Origin: Basidiobolus meristosporus CBS 931.73
Lineage: Eukaryota; Basidiobolomycota; Basidiobolomycetes; Basidiobolales; Basidiobolaceae
DNA: 64,000 bases
Direction of reading: 5' to 3'
Assembly: GCA_002104905.1 (NCBI GenBank)
Contig: MCFE01000155.1
Span: 87,762-151,761, forward strand
Under the pieces are notes generated by a model. The model was not told the origin of the DNA. It was given only the letters and a program-made list of their open reading frames with translations, and ran no database searches. Below, piece by piece: positions 11,256-22,483 of the stretch. Position 1 is the stretch's first letter, and each line of letters opens with the position of its first letter. Position numbers and translations under genes: made by a program.

Positions 11256-12048
11256 TTACTCTTGCTTTTCCGTTTTCTCTGCGACGATGACAGTCGCAGG
11301 TCTTAGAACCCGGTTCTTGTACATATATCCAGGCTTGACCACCTCTGCTATGACTCCAGATACTTTACCGGACACCTTAGACTGCGGCGCGACTTCATGG
11401 AGAACCGGGTTGAATTCAACATTCACCTCGGCATATTCCTCAACGCCATGTCGTCTCAGCGTCTTCGAAAGCTCTGTGCGAATCATGGTAACACCGGTGC
11501 AAAGGTTCGAGAGTTGGGAATCGCCTTCAGTCCTTGATTCTTCGGGAACCTTGCCGAGGGACTCGTTGAGTATGTCAGCAATAGGTAATATCTCGTTTGC
11601 AAACCGGAGGAAGGTTTTTTCGGTGGTGTCGGTGATTTCCTGACGAGCGCGGATTCGAATGTTTTCCATTTCGGCGAGACAGCGAAGATAGGCATCCTAA
11701 AGTATATCCATAGGTAAGGGAAGCGGGTTAGATCTAAGAACCCGCACGGCAACTTAGGGGCTTGGATAAAGGCTGTTACCCTACCTTGGCTTCGTTGAAC
11801 TCCTTTTCTTTGTCTACTTTCTTTTCAGTTTCACCAGGGGCTTCTTCAGGAGCTGCTTCTGGGTTTACCGGCTCCTCTTTGGCGCTCACATTCTCTGGAG
11901 CGTCTTTCTCCTGCTCACCATCTGATTTTGTTGAGTAATAGAAAAGGTTGCGCGAGAGCGGTGAAGTGGCGTTGAGGAGCTTTCTATCTACGCTAAACAA
12001 CGAACGGTTCGAGAAGGTGAGATATTTCACGCAAGCACGAAGAGACAT
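11256..12048 (-). CDS. MGE1: mitochondrial GrpE-type nucleotide exchange factor
   Basis: Exons 11785-12048 and 11256-11696 with an 88-nt phase-0 intron, 234 residues. GrpE/Mge1 releases ADP from mitochondrial Hsp70 during protein import and folding in the matrix. The N terminus is rich in Arg and Ser without acidic residues (MSLRACVKYLTFSNRS), a typical matrix presequence. An acidic Glu/Pro/Lys-rich spacer follows, then a helical segment after the splice (DAYLRCLAEMENIRIRARQE) matching the GrpE dimer helix. The C-terminal beta domain has HGVEEY, FNPVLHE, KPGYMYKNRVLRPATV. Length fits the family. It is divergent from RPB5 with 578 bp between the two starts. Confidence 0.94.
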
Positions 12049-12626
12049 CAGAATAGTATGGGTGATGAGAAAGTGGGATACAAGTAAACGCCAAGAATAG
12101 ACCCTTCCATGTATATATACACCGCCGGGTATCGAATATGCTGGAATCGAGCCAATATTCTAGTCATGCAGTCATTCGTCATCTAGATCCTCGAAGTGAC
12201 TTGCGTTTTATTAGGAATATTGTGGCTGGAGCGGGGCATTTGCTGGCTGCCTCGCCAGAATTGGGAATCCGTTCGCGCTAAATTATCCAGTTGTGAGCGA
12301 GCATGTCGGGAATGCCGATCTCGAATCATACGGATTGTCACCAGCGGGCAGAGGCTACGGGTAGACACGAAATCGTGTACCCCGTGTCAGTTAATATATG
12401 CAAATTGGAAGCAATCATAAAACCAACCAAATCAACCTCAGCTTCCAACCTGGATGGATAAATCGGGCAGAAATCAATAAACTTAAGCTCGTCCAAGAAT
12501 CGAATGAAAAAATCGGACCTGTAGAAACAAAAAAAAACGTGATCATTGGTGTTGCTGCTTTTTTTTCGGCAGTTATATTGGAGTCCAGATGTTAGCGACA
12601 CCACTTTTTTGCTAGTAAAACCAACC
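12049..12626. promoter_or_regulatory. divergent promoter region of MGE1 and RPB5
   Basis: This 578-bp interval separates two divergent start codons, so it should carry both promoters. A TATATATA run sits near 12113, about 65 bp upstream of the MGE1 start. No other gene is supported. Confidence 0.5.
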
Positions 12627-13619
12627 ATGGACCAGGACCAAAGAGAAGTCGCTAAATTATGGAGGGTGTATAGAACCGTTCACCAGATGGCTCACGACAG
12701 GGTAATTGTTCATGTTAGACTCGCCAACAAGTACGCCTCGCTGAATTCCCAGTTTCTAGGGTTACTTAGTAAGTCAAGCGGAATTGGATATGGATCTCGA
12801 GCAATTCAAAAATATGTATGCTAGAGCTGGCATGGTGGAGTGAGTATCCATTCTTTTCGCGTCAAACGTGCCATACTCGGTTTTCTTACCTGTATTCGCG
12901 AACAGTCGCAATTCTCTTACTTTCTTGGTCCAGAAGAAAGATGATCCTTCGGATCAACTGCTCGTGTTCTTCCCAGAAGAAAAGTCGGTCGGCGTTAAGC
13001 CCATCAGAAAGTAAGTTATCCCGCGTTACTTTCCTCTCCCGAGCACGAACCTTATCCAGTCGAACAATAGATACTGCGAAAGAATGGTTACTCAGGGTAT
13101 ACCTAAAGGCATCATTGTTTACCAAGGCACCATGACCTCCTCAGCCAACAAGGTACACGTCGCTATTCAAATGTCAACATTGGAAGATATACTAAACTTC
13201 CTGTCAGGTTATCGATCAAATGTCAGCAAAGTATAACTTGGAATCTTTCCACGAAAGCGAGTTGCTAGTCAACATCACCGAGCATCAACTAGTCCCTATT
13301 CACGTAGTACTGGCACCAGAAGAAAAGCGTACATTATTGCAAAGATAGTATCCTTTTGAGCGTGTGGCTTCTGACCATGTCATCTCAGCATACACTATTG
13401 GCCTTAACCTTAGACTAGTCGCTTGAAGGAGACCCAGCTCCCTCGCATCCAGCCGTCCGATCCTGTCGCCAGATACTATGGATTGAAGAGAGGACAGGTA
13501 CATCTACTCCACCCGATAAATGCACCTAATAGATGGCTAACACGCGCTTTCAGGTGGTTAAGATCATCCGACCCAGTGAAACAGCTGGTAGATATCTCAC
13601 CTACAGACTTTGCTTATAA
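12627..13619 (+). CDS. RPB5: RNA polymerase I/II/III shared subunit RPABC1
   Basis: Seven exons: 12627-12701, 12760-12839, 12906-13010, 13071-13152, 13208-13347, 13419-13497, 13554-13619. Introns are 55-71 nt and the product has 208 residues, matching the usual 210-215. Rpb5 is shared by the three nuclear polymerases and forms part of the lower jaw. The N-terminal domain begins [17 protein letters not shown] and continues [13 protein letters not shown] and [19 protein letters not shown]. The C-terminal RPB5/RpoH fold has [36 protein letters not shown] and [16 protein letters not shown]. Conservation across every junction fixes the splice sites. No odd residues seen. Confidence 0.95.
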
Positions 13620-15488
13620 CATATGATACTCCGCTTCTACTACTGTGAACCTTTAAAATGTATAAACATTGCTATCGGCAGACTATCCCCATCTGTCCTC
13701 TAATCACGTTCCAAAACCACCTGTTTGGGTATTTGCCTATGCTGTTGATGTAATACCACTATTAAAAGAGATTCGAAAAATAATAAACCAGAGTGGTTCA
13801 CATACAGCACTTTGTGGATTCCGACCATTCAATTATAACGAATATCGCGACCTGAATCTAGAGCTACCTCGTCCAAAGCCTAGATCGGAACTAGGATGTT
13901 TGGCTCATCAATAATCGATTTGTCATCAATGGGCTAATTCATACATGCTTGGCCTGCATCAACGACACAGCTGGATCATGGGACTTTCGGCACTGACTAA
14001 GCTTTTGAAATTATAATCATCTCTACTCCAGACACCAGCCAATGCGAGGATACCTCCATGATCACATCAACCACTCAGGTTGCTCTTTGATGTACGACAC
14101 AAGTGCGCCGAGGGTGTGTGTCAAGACGCACTTGAAAATCAACCTCTCCGTGGGCGTCAGAGCATGGAGGATATCGTGAAATTTTGCGGCAAGGCGAGGT
14201 CGTCGGTCACGAATGCCACCAAGTTTCTACTCCGATGGTGCGTCTCATTACGCCGAAGAGAAACCGCACAAATGGAACGGACTGTGTGCTACCTGGGCGA
14301 TCTTGGTAATGAAATCACCAGCTGATGTCATCCGGTGCATAGACAAGCTCAGCTGGATGATGTTGTTCGAGCTAGGTTCACACCATGGCTCCGGGTAAAT
14401 GGTCGCCGAGTCGATGAATCATCATTGATCAATGTTGCTCGATTATTCGGCCCCATTTAATTGATCATTTTCCAGGGCAACTGCAATGCAACATCGTCTA
14501 TCCAGGAGTTCAACATGCAGCACCAAAGGCATCGCCAGCCCTTCTAATGACGATATGGCCATTGTCCAAATCCCATGCGCCTGTAGCTCATTCCCTATTT
14601 CCATACCTCTTCTAACTGATGCTCGAGTTTGTTTCACAGCTGATAGCTACGAATAAATGGATCCTAAATCAGCACGGAGTTTTCTCAACGGGAAATTCAT
14701 TCTCCATCTTATCACATAACACACCTGTTGTATGATAGGATGCTTGTTTACCCCAATGAGCCGTTTAATATAAAATGGTTTTCCAATTGTATACGCGATT
14801 TTTTTTTGCCACCGTTCCCCACGTCGGTCGATTCCTTGATAATGGAGAACCAGTGGGCTCCATTCGATCACCTCCCCTCATGCTGATGAGGCCGGTTACC
14901 CTAGATTGAATTCGTTTCATTCGTATAGCCCCACGTTACTAGCGGGCTGCTAATAGTCATTACGGCATACAAGCTTTTAAGCTATGTGGGTGGTGACATT
15001 TGTGGATGGCTTCCCTTATTTGGGTTCAGAACTATAAGTTTATTCATTTGAATGAGCATTCGTTGATGATGACAAAATGAAAAATAGCGAGAAGACACCA
15101 TGGCTACACAAGGGGGATTCTGAGTTATGGATACTGTGCGAATATCGGGGGGAGGTCCGCAAACATTGTATCCACTCAAACGACGGGTGCTGCGAGAAGT
15201 CCTATCAGTGTAAGGGGAGAGAAACTAGAATATGGAAATTATAAACACAGTAAAATAGATATCTATGAAAACTGAATGTAAAGATCTTTATACAATTATT
15301 TCCAAGAGGTCGAGAATCTCGCTTTCTAAAGGATCAGATCAGCAGGATATAACTTGATATTAGCAAGTGGTGAAGAAAAATCTACCAAATGATAATACGA
15401 ACGGATTTAAACAAGAAAGCTCAAGTGTACAAAACCAGCCAGACGAGCTTCGCTTGCGGAGTGACTTGTTACTGCAAACTAGTGTGAT
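13620..15488. other. no gene assigned; scattered coding-like fragments
   Basis: Between RPB5 and the GATA gene. Fragments on the plus strand around 13670-13970 and 14080-14400 look protein-like but are broken by stops and lack starts or consistent splice sites. They could be decayed coding sequence. The 3' UTR of the minus-strand GATA gene occupies the right end. Confidence 0.4.
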
Positions 15489-17336
15489 TTAAAGGTATCC
15501 CATATTATCGGAGGACATTAAATAAATTTGCGACTGGTTTGGTGGGGAGTTGTGTGTTGAACTGGTAGCTTGAGCTTGAAGAGGCGAGTCTTGCTCTTCA
15601 GGTTTGGTCTTTTTTACACTCCTCTTGGCTGATGTTGACTGCCCACTGTCGTATCTTTGACGCTTCTTGATCACATCCGTCTTCATCGAGAGTGGTCTCA
15701 TCTCATGGTGCAGCTTAAGGCTTAATTACAGATGAATATCGATTTAAGACGGGATGATTCCTGGCGTTGTACTTACTATAAGCCACAGGCATTGCATAGA
15801 GTATTTCCTTTGTCATCCCTTCTCCACAATGGTGTAGTGGTAGTGCTGCAGTTTGAGCAGATTGGTTGCGACTGAGGATCTTCATTCCTTGCGTCCTTGC
15901 GCACAATATGGGGCTTCATGGTTTTTGGACGCGCTACGTGATGCAATTTGAGACTAGCGCGATTGTTTCGGTTAGATTTGATGATCTGCAACACTTGACG
16001 TGTAAGTAACTTACTAGAGCCCACAAGCATTGCATAGAAGCTCGTCGTTGGCCGACCGTCTCCATAGTGGAGTAGAAGTGGCACCACAATTCTTGCATTG
16101 TGCTTTTCCATCTACCTTGTCGTCTTCGGACACCATAGCGCTAGGCCCAGGATTGGCTCTGTATGCGTCCGAGTTGGGGCTTTCTGAGGGTACATTCATA
16201 CCATTGTACGAGGAAAGCTGGGAGTTAACAGCTGCTGAGGCCAAATGCGAGCTGCCAAAGCTCCCCATGTAGGCGTTTGTAGTGGTCATTGGTGTCTGGG
16301 TAGGATTGGCTGAGGGATTTTGCATAGGATTGAACGCTTGTCGGTTCATAGACACCATCGGAGATAGTGAGGATTGTGAAAAGCTTGGAGTAGAGATATT
16401 TGGAACGTTTAAAGCGTTGTTTCCATTGTATGAAAGAGCGCCTCTTTGCTGGTTCATACTTTGCTCATACCATTGATTATTGTACAGGTAATATGACATT
16501 GGGTCGTTGGCCGGAGTAGATATAGGAGAGATGGCAGGAGTGCTGAAAGTAGAGTTGCCACCATAAGGCTCCCATTCTTGCGGACCAGCAATGTCCTCGA
16601 ATGGGATCTCCAAGGATGGAGGCTCGTCAAAAGCTCCCAAGAAGGCAGATGCCGCGTAAGTCCCAAATATATCCTCGAGGCCAATAACCTGAGCAGATTG
16701 AGCGCTGTTTTGTGGTTGTGAGAATTGATCTTGAGCGCTATGTTGAGCTAATTGATTAAAATTGCCAGCCGTATTAGGAGGAAAATTAGCGACAGAACCT
16801 GATATACTTTCTGAAGCAGTTTGACTAACAGGGCTTGTTTGAGCAGGAGTTACCTCCGAGGAAGCTAATGAAGTCGCGGATTGGGGTGCGGGCATAGAAG
16901 ACGAAGTGCTTTCTACCGCTTTATTTTTAACAGTGAGCGAAGGTGCACGTGTATTGGGAAGCGATATAGATTCTTGCTGGTCATTTACAACGGAGGGTTT
17001 ATGAGGGATTTCCTGAGGCTCACTTTCAAATGATTTTATAGGAGGGACCCTCGGGGACGCGACAGGGCTTTCAATACCTTTGTCACTCTCAAGCTTCTTC
17101 GTGGTAGCGGTCGCATACTTCTTGAATTGGCTTTTGGTATTTTTTTGCCCGTGTACCATACTTTTGTGTAAGTGCCATAGTCTCCAGGACAGATTCTCAA
17201 GTCGGTTGCCGTTTTCTAAGGAATCTTTGACTTTGGTACAAACGCGCCATGTTTTAGACAACTCTTCTTCAGTGTTGAGGTTGGAGAAGGAAGTGAACGC
17301 TTTGTTTCCTTTGATTTTTAAAATTATAGGGGCCAT
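15489..17336 (-). CDS. GATA transcription factor with AreA-type N domain and two zinc fingers
   Basis: Three exons: 16015-17336, 15777-15953, 15489-15720, with introns of 61 and 56 nt; 576 residues. Residues about 28-58 ([20 protein letters not shown], then LSWRLWHL) match the fungal AreA/GATA N-terminal domain (DUF1752). A long Ser/Thr/Pro/Asn/Gln-rich activation-type region follows. Two Cys-X2-Cys-X17-Cys-X2-Cys GATA fingers sit at about 414-438 and 473-497, each followed by GLYLKLHH and a basic tail. Both introns interrupt the same Tyr codon just after CNACGL, in the same phase. The AreA N domain links it to nitrogen-regulation factors of ascomycetes, whereas a double finger is more like siderophore repressors; the actual target pathway is not evident. 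Confidence 0.92.
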
Positions 17337-17973
17337 TTTCCGTCGCAGTGTATGCCAATATACTTAGTACTTCTTGGTACACGAAGAAAATGACTAGTCG
17401 AAGATAGTGAGGTTCTTCGTTCGCTTATACAGCTGGGCCAGGAAATATATTGAAACTGAACCAATACAATCCAAAGCTGATTATTCTCTGGGATAACTAC
17501 GAGGAGTATGCAGCAAGAGAGAGGAGATTAAGTAGAGAGTAGAATCAAGGACAAAACGATGGAAAGTGTAAGAGAGGAATAAATGGCAAAAATAAATGAG
17601 GGACCATCTCGAATAGAACCCAGTTCAAATAAAACTAGGCTTTGTCCAATCATGTGTAAATTTAAGATGAACCGCATTTCTACTTGATTGGCAGAGAGCA
17701 GCCAAGAACGATTTCAGCTTATGGGGTTTTCTTTTGTGTGACACACTCAGTCGGGAATCAGTCTAAGTGTTTCCAATTTTAATATTCAGATCTTACAAAA
17801 ATTCTGATTTCTAGAAAACAAATCCTCGTATCTGAGGTTGATGGATCGTACCTTGATCTTGGAAATATTCTTTGCACGACCAGGAGAAATAGAATCCGCG
17901 GAATAGACCGCGATTAATCGATCACCAAACTAGGATGGTCCTTGCTCAATCATTGCTCTCGGTTAAATTTTGA
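17337..17973. other. 5' region of the GATA gene
   Basis: Upstream of the minus-strand GATA gene. A purine-rich patch (GAGAGAGGAG-like) lies near 17516-17527. No gene recognised. Confidence 0.45.
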
Positions 17974-18377
17974 TCAATCAGCTGGCCCGCAGTATAGAAA
18001 AAACGTGCTTGAATGGTCGCTTCTGACGAGAATTTCCAAGTTGGTGGTAAGTAAATTACTAAATGATGAAGTCCAAAGGCTGTCCAGTTTATTGGCCTGG
18101 TTGGTGATCTCAAACCCATAAATGCAGAGGATTGGCAATAGCAGCGCAGCTCCATGAAGCCCGTTGACAAATAGAGTCTCCTCCATATAACCGGTTCCAT
18201 GAGTAACCTAGATTGATCACTATTAGGAGATGGCGGAGGAGTATGATGTCTTAAGAACACACGATTCCTTTTAAGCACTAGTCGTAAAACCTGGCTAACA
18301 ACATAGTATCGTCCGGTACTGCTGCAGGCCCCCAACCAGTTCACTCTCGCAAGGGAGAAGGGGGCCATTATAGACAT
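17974..18377 (-). CDS. unrecognised possible two-exon gene or remnant
   Basis: A reading frame with ATG at 18377 can be joined to a second open block by removing 18208-18290: exon 18291-18377, then exon 17974-18207, in phase, about 106 residues. The second block contains a hydrophobic stretch (LHGAALLLPILCIYGFE) like a membrane segment. The donor site (GTTTTA) is weak for this genome and I recognise no family. It may be a real small membrane protein or a fragment of a decayed gene. Confidence 0.22.
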
Positions 18378-19217
18378 TTATATTGGGCACTAGCAGGCTA
18401 ACTTGGCCGTTTCCTGGCTGTTGGACCCAAGCCAAAGCATAGCGTAGAAACACCAACACTTGTTAGGTACAAATTTTCCAATACCTCTGTATTGCTAGAA
18501 AACTAATTTGATTCTATTGCCAGGAGATGGGTTGTTCGTTTTCTAGCTTCACGAGTTGAATCCCCACTATAGAAAATTACCAAAGTCTAGGGTTGTGAGA
18601 CAAATGTAGTAATTTCCTAATTCAAGAATGCTGGCTTCATTAGCCCATATACAAGCGCAAACAAATGATATCGAATCTAATTCTCAGATTCACCGAGCAA
18701 ACCGAATACTGCGGAACTTGTGTGGATCACTAAGAAGCTCGATTAACTCAACTGCTATCGTCTTGCTGATGCCCATCTAAGCCCATTCATTGGCTAGCTG
18801 CTAGCAACTACAGCAAAGGCTCGTGATCATCAACGGTTCACAGCGAGAGCGAGATTGTTGTACAGAGCAATGTCCACTTACTAACAATAATCACGCGAAT
18901 TGCCATATTGCTTCAGTTGATCACGAGGTAATCTGGATATCTTTTATCCTTCATGAAAAGTAGTTTTAATTACGATGTGTAGTCAAACTCCAAAGTAATA
19001 CTTGATAAATATTATCAAGTGTTGGTCAAGGGTGGGGGACAGAAGTATTTGCTACGTACACGAAATCAAAGATAAACTGGGTGACATTTGACCAACAAGT
19101 TTGATACGCCGAAGAGTATTTGGAATCAGAAGCTTCAAAAAGGTTTCAAAGCCCTAACGTAGTTACTATGATAATTACAAAAGCTTGCTAACCACAGGAA
19201 TATGCAGATGCACCCGA
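18378..19217. other. no gene recognised
   Basis: Intergenic sequence downstream of the UPF0390 gene (minus strand). No open frame with a recognisable product. Confidence 0.5.
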
Positions 19218-19616
19218 TTATTGCTTCATCTTCTTCTCCTTCTCTCTGTCGGAAGTAGGATCCACATAGCCCTTCATAATAGTAAGTTTACCAACAGCGC
19301 CGGCGCGAGTAGCCATGATAGTTTCGATGTTCTTGTTGATATTCGACGTCAATTTCTGTCAAGATTGATTAAGGTTACCGCAATTCTAGTCAAACGTAGG
19401 GTAATATCTTGTGATCTGCCATATTATGTACCTTCTGAACGTTCTTTTGTTTGACCAAAGTCTGCTTTTTGGGAGGAATAACGATACCTATACATAATGT
19501 AGGTCAGCAAATGGCATGTTGTTTTGAATGAGAATATGAGCGGTACCCCTCTTTGGCTTGGTGGTCTTCTTAGTGTTTTTTGCGCCACTTTTCTTTCCTA
19601 TGGGTTTTTGGGCCAT
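19218..19616 (-). CDS. UPF0390 family small basic protein
   Basis: Three exons: 19547-19616, 19432-19487, 19218-19355; introns 59 and 76 nt; 87 residues. The start MAQKPIGKKSGAKN and the stretch GIVIPPKKQTLVKQKNVQK, followed by KLTSNINKNIETIMATRAG, match the eukaryotic UPF0390/DUF2462 family (human homologue: Leydig cell tumour 10 kDa protein homologue). These are very basic proteins, probably nucleolar or RNA-associated, with unclear function. The length matches the family. The longest open frame over this locus is on the other strand and is a shadow. Confidence 0.82.
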
Positions 19617-20311
19617 TTTGTCGTATAGAGGGTTGAGAGAAGAGTGATTTCTCTACATACTGGTTCTTTCAATAAAGACTGAAAAAAAAAAGATTTTCTG
19701 GAAATTGATATTTTTTTATGTATATTTTTCAAGATGGTTCGTAATTACATCCGTGGATAATTATTTTTTATTTTCCACGAATAATATGTGCAATTTATAA
19801 TGTACTAATGACTTGGTCTGCTTGCAAAAATGTAATCGTAACGGTGACAAGGTTGCATATCGCGTGTGTTAAGCGCACTTCAGAGCATTCGTTAAATAGT
19901 TAGCACCATAAGAAAGCATGGGCACATTCGCTGATGGATATTAGATCGCCTCAAGAATTGTACCATTATTCATATACTATGGTGGTCAATCGTCGTATAT
20001 GGTATTGTGAACTAGAACCAAGTTTTTAATGGAAGTTGTGCGGAGAATGGTCAAGCTAACTTTGCGAACAGTGATGACTTTTTATGGAAATGCAGGTAAA
20101 TAGGCTCATACCAATTTGTACCTTAGAATGAACATAAATAAGGGTGTGTATTCTTTCTTTTTAAGAAATCCAGATTACACAGTACATAGTGACTAGTGTG
20201 GAAATTTTCAAAAACTAAAGGGGTGGAATTCAAGCTGGTCTCGAATACCAGTAGGATGGCCTGGAATTCATGCTAGAAAGCGGATTGGGAGGGCGGAAAG
20301 AGTGTCGAAGA
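19617..20311. other. spacer between UPF0390 gene and MAPKK gene
   Basis: Contains an A-run (19681-19690) and T-rich patches near 19711-19730, which may be promoter poly(dA:dT) of the UPF0390 gene, then the 3' UTR of the MAPKK gene. No coding sequence seen. Confidence 0.5.
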
Positions 20312-21703
20312 TCAAGCCCATACTTCGCGAACAAAGCGTGCTAGATCTACAGGCGTTTCAGTGTACCGAAGAACAAATGGATCATCAAGTAATTGTCTCG
20401 GTGTTGGGCGCTGTGTCGAGTCTTTAATCAGGCTATGGATCGAAAACTGATGTTAGGCTGGTTGAGAGGGGCGAACATGAGTCTTTCAGTATACCATTTA
20501 GCAATGAAGTTGGATATCTCTGGACTCCAACCATCTTCAACTCGTAATTCCGGCACGGGTGAGCGGACAATATAGTCAAGCAGTTCGAATATAGCTAGAG
20601 GGGGATGGCCAGGCGGAGGGAATGGGAAGCGCGAATTGGCAATCTCGATGATCGTCAGCCCAAGAGACCAGATGTCTGATTGGACCGCATACCGAGCTCC
20701 TTGTATTCTCTCCGGCTAGAATGAAGATCGTTTAATATAGGGTCAGTCGGTGTTAAAGAAGACGAGCTTACTGCCATATAATAGCTAGTTCCAACAAAAG
20801 TGGCGGCAATAGAATCAACCAATTCTCCACTGACGCCAAAATCAATAAGTTTGATATTTCCATCGCTGGTTAGTAGAATGTTGGAGGGCTTGACATCTTC
20901 ACGTTTAGTTAGGAATCATGAACGCATCATAGGTTTAATAAAAACACTTACCTCGATGTATAATATGTCGACTGTGAAGGTAAACTAAGCCATTCAGAAC
21001 CTTGTAAAAATCGAATATTACTAATGTTACAAATTTGGGTGTCAAGCACGAATAATAATATTTACCGCCACAGCTATTTTCCCAAGTACTCCCTCGCCAA
21101 TACGACCACCTTTTTCGGCTGCTTTTCTGCAGATGGCGTCGAAGCTTCCACCATGACAGTATTCCATACAAATAGAAATAGAGGTATCTTCCTCATCCAA
21201 ATAGGCACCATAGAAGGATACAATATACGGGGATTTACAAGTGCGAAGGAAAGAGAGCTCTCGAATAATTTGTCGTTGCATGTTTGGATCAGGGTCAGCT
21301 GGTACGGTCTGAAGAGGGGTGAAACGCCGTTAAAGCTAGGCTCCGCATTGGAAGGCAAAGTATTTATCGTAGGCCAAATTACCTTTCTTGCCATAATCAT
21401 CTTGGTAGGTTCATGCTGCACTTGGAATACTGAGCCACCAGCGCCTTCGCCAAGTTTTTTAATTTCAGTTATGTTGCTTGGGTTTAAATCTAAAAACTCA
21501 TTCGATTCGCTGTTCTCTCCATTTGAATGCAAATTACTCATTTCAACCGCACTCTTCAATGCTACAGTATTTGTAGCAAACAGGGATGCGCTTGGAGATC
21601 TTTGTTCCTCAATGGTATCACTGACAGGAGAAATCTTCAGCCCTGTTGGGTTTCGATTCTTTTTCCTGAACATGGTAGCATTTGAACGATTCAATGAAGC
21701 CAT
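20312..21703 (-). CDS. MAP kinase kinase of the cell-wall-integrity type (Mkk1/Mkk2/Pek1-like)
   Basis: Six exons: 21383-21703, 21066-21308, 20952-21000, 20772-20896, 20495-20715, 20312-20432; introns 55-74 nt; 359 residues. It phosphorylates the Thr and Tyr of a MAPK. A glycine loop LGEGAGGSV is at about 84-92 and the catalytic Lys is K107 in MARK. The HIIHRDVKPSN loop is at 200-210, [20 protein letters not shown] at 223-242 with likely phospho-acceptors S233 and T237, then APERIQG and the RPTPRQLL end. The stretch [20 protein letters not shown] and [18 protein letters not shown] match Mkk1/2 of yeast and Pek1 of fission yeast more closely than Ste7 or Pbs2. The N-terminal tail is short compared with Mkk1. 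Role in wall stress is inferred from that similarity. Confidence 0.92.
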
Positions 21704-22483
21704 GCTGAAAGACTAAGAAGACACAATAGAGCCTTCTGTCTACTTAAAGCTACCTCTAAGAAGAGCAATGAAATTTTAATGATGAGACTTTCCCATTGTA
21801 ATCGATCGGTTGGCAACTGATATTTAGAATCGATTATTCACATACATTTACCCCATTTCATTGTACCTTAATGTACATTATAGTAGAGCCGACTGGCCCC
21901 GAAATTATCTAGGGTGCTCAAACATTGTAATTTTGGACAACCCGTCTATTACTGCTAAATTGCCTTGCTTCAGTTTTAGCGTGATACAGGTTTAACAGGT
22001 TCTCATTTCTTTCTAGCACGCAATGTCAGAGCTTGTGCGCACACTGGGCAGCTAGTCGATCGTGATTCAGCAGTATACTTTACTAACGAATTACACCCTT
22101 CGGTGTTTCTGGCAGGAACAGAACGAAAAGATAAACGATAATCAGAGCAAGCTCTTCGTTTGACTAATGGCTGGTTCGTACAGAAGTATGAAGCAACGGG
22201 ACAAACGAAACAAAAACATGTACAGGATATCGGATGCTTAAAAATCAGAGAAGATTTACTGAGCAATTAGGTTAAATTCCACTCCATGTGTATTCAACCC
22301 GAAATATCGAAAGGCCGTACAGGTTGGTATTTGCATAGGTATTGAAGGTATCGGTTGGTCCCTCTAGTCTCCCTTGAAATGTTGGATACTATGCTTTGGA
22401 CGGGTATTCTGTTGACCATAACTTATTTCAAGCAATGTGCTGCAATAAGAATTTCTCCGTAACAACGGTATAGATGACTGAAT
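21704..22483. other. no gene recognised
   Basis: Upstream of the MAPKK gene and downstream of the C2H2 gene, both on the minus strand. Only short, unsupported open frames. Confidence 0.5.

Noticed and set aside
12702-13553. RPB5 looks fragmented into several short open frames
   Set aside because: All breaks are explained by six GT-AG introns; the spliced product is full length, so it is not a pseudogene.
13669-13914. 81-codon plus-strand frame after RPB5
   Set aside because: No ATG start, no recognised domain, and no supporting splice sites; kept only as a coding-like fragment.
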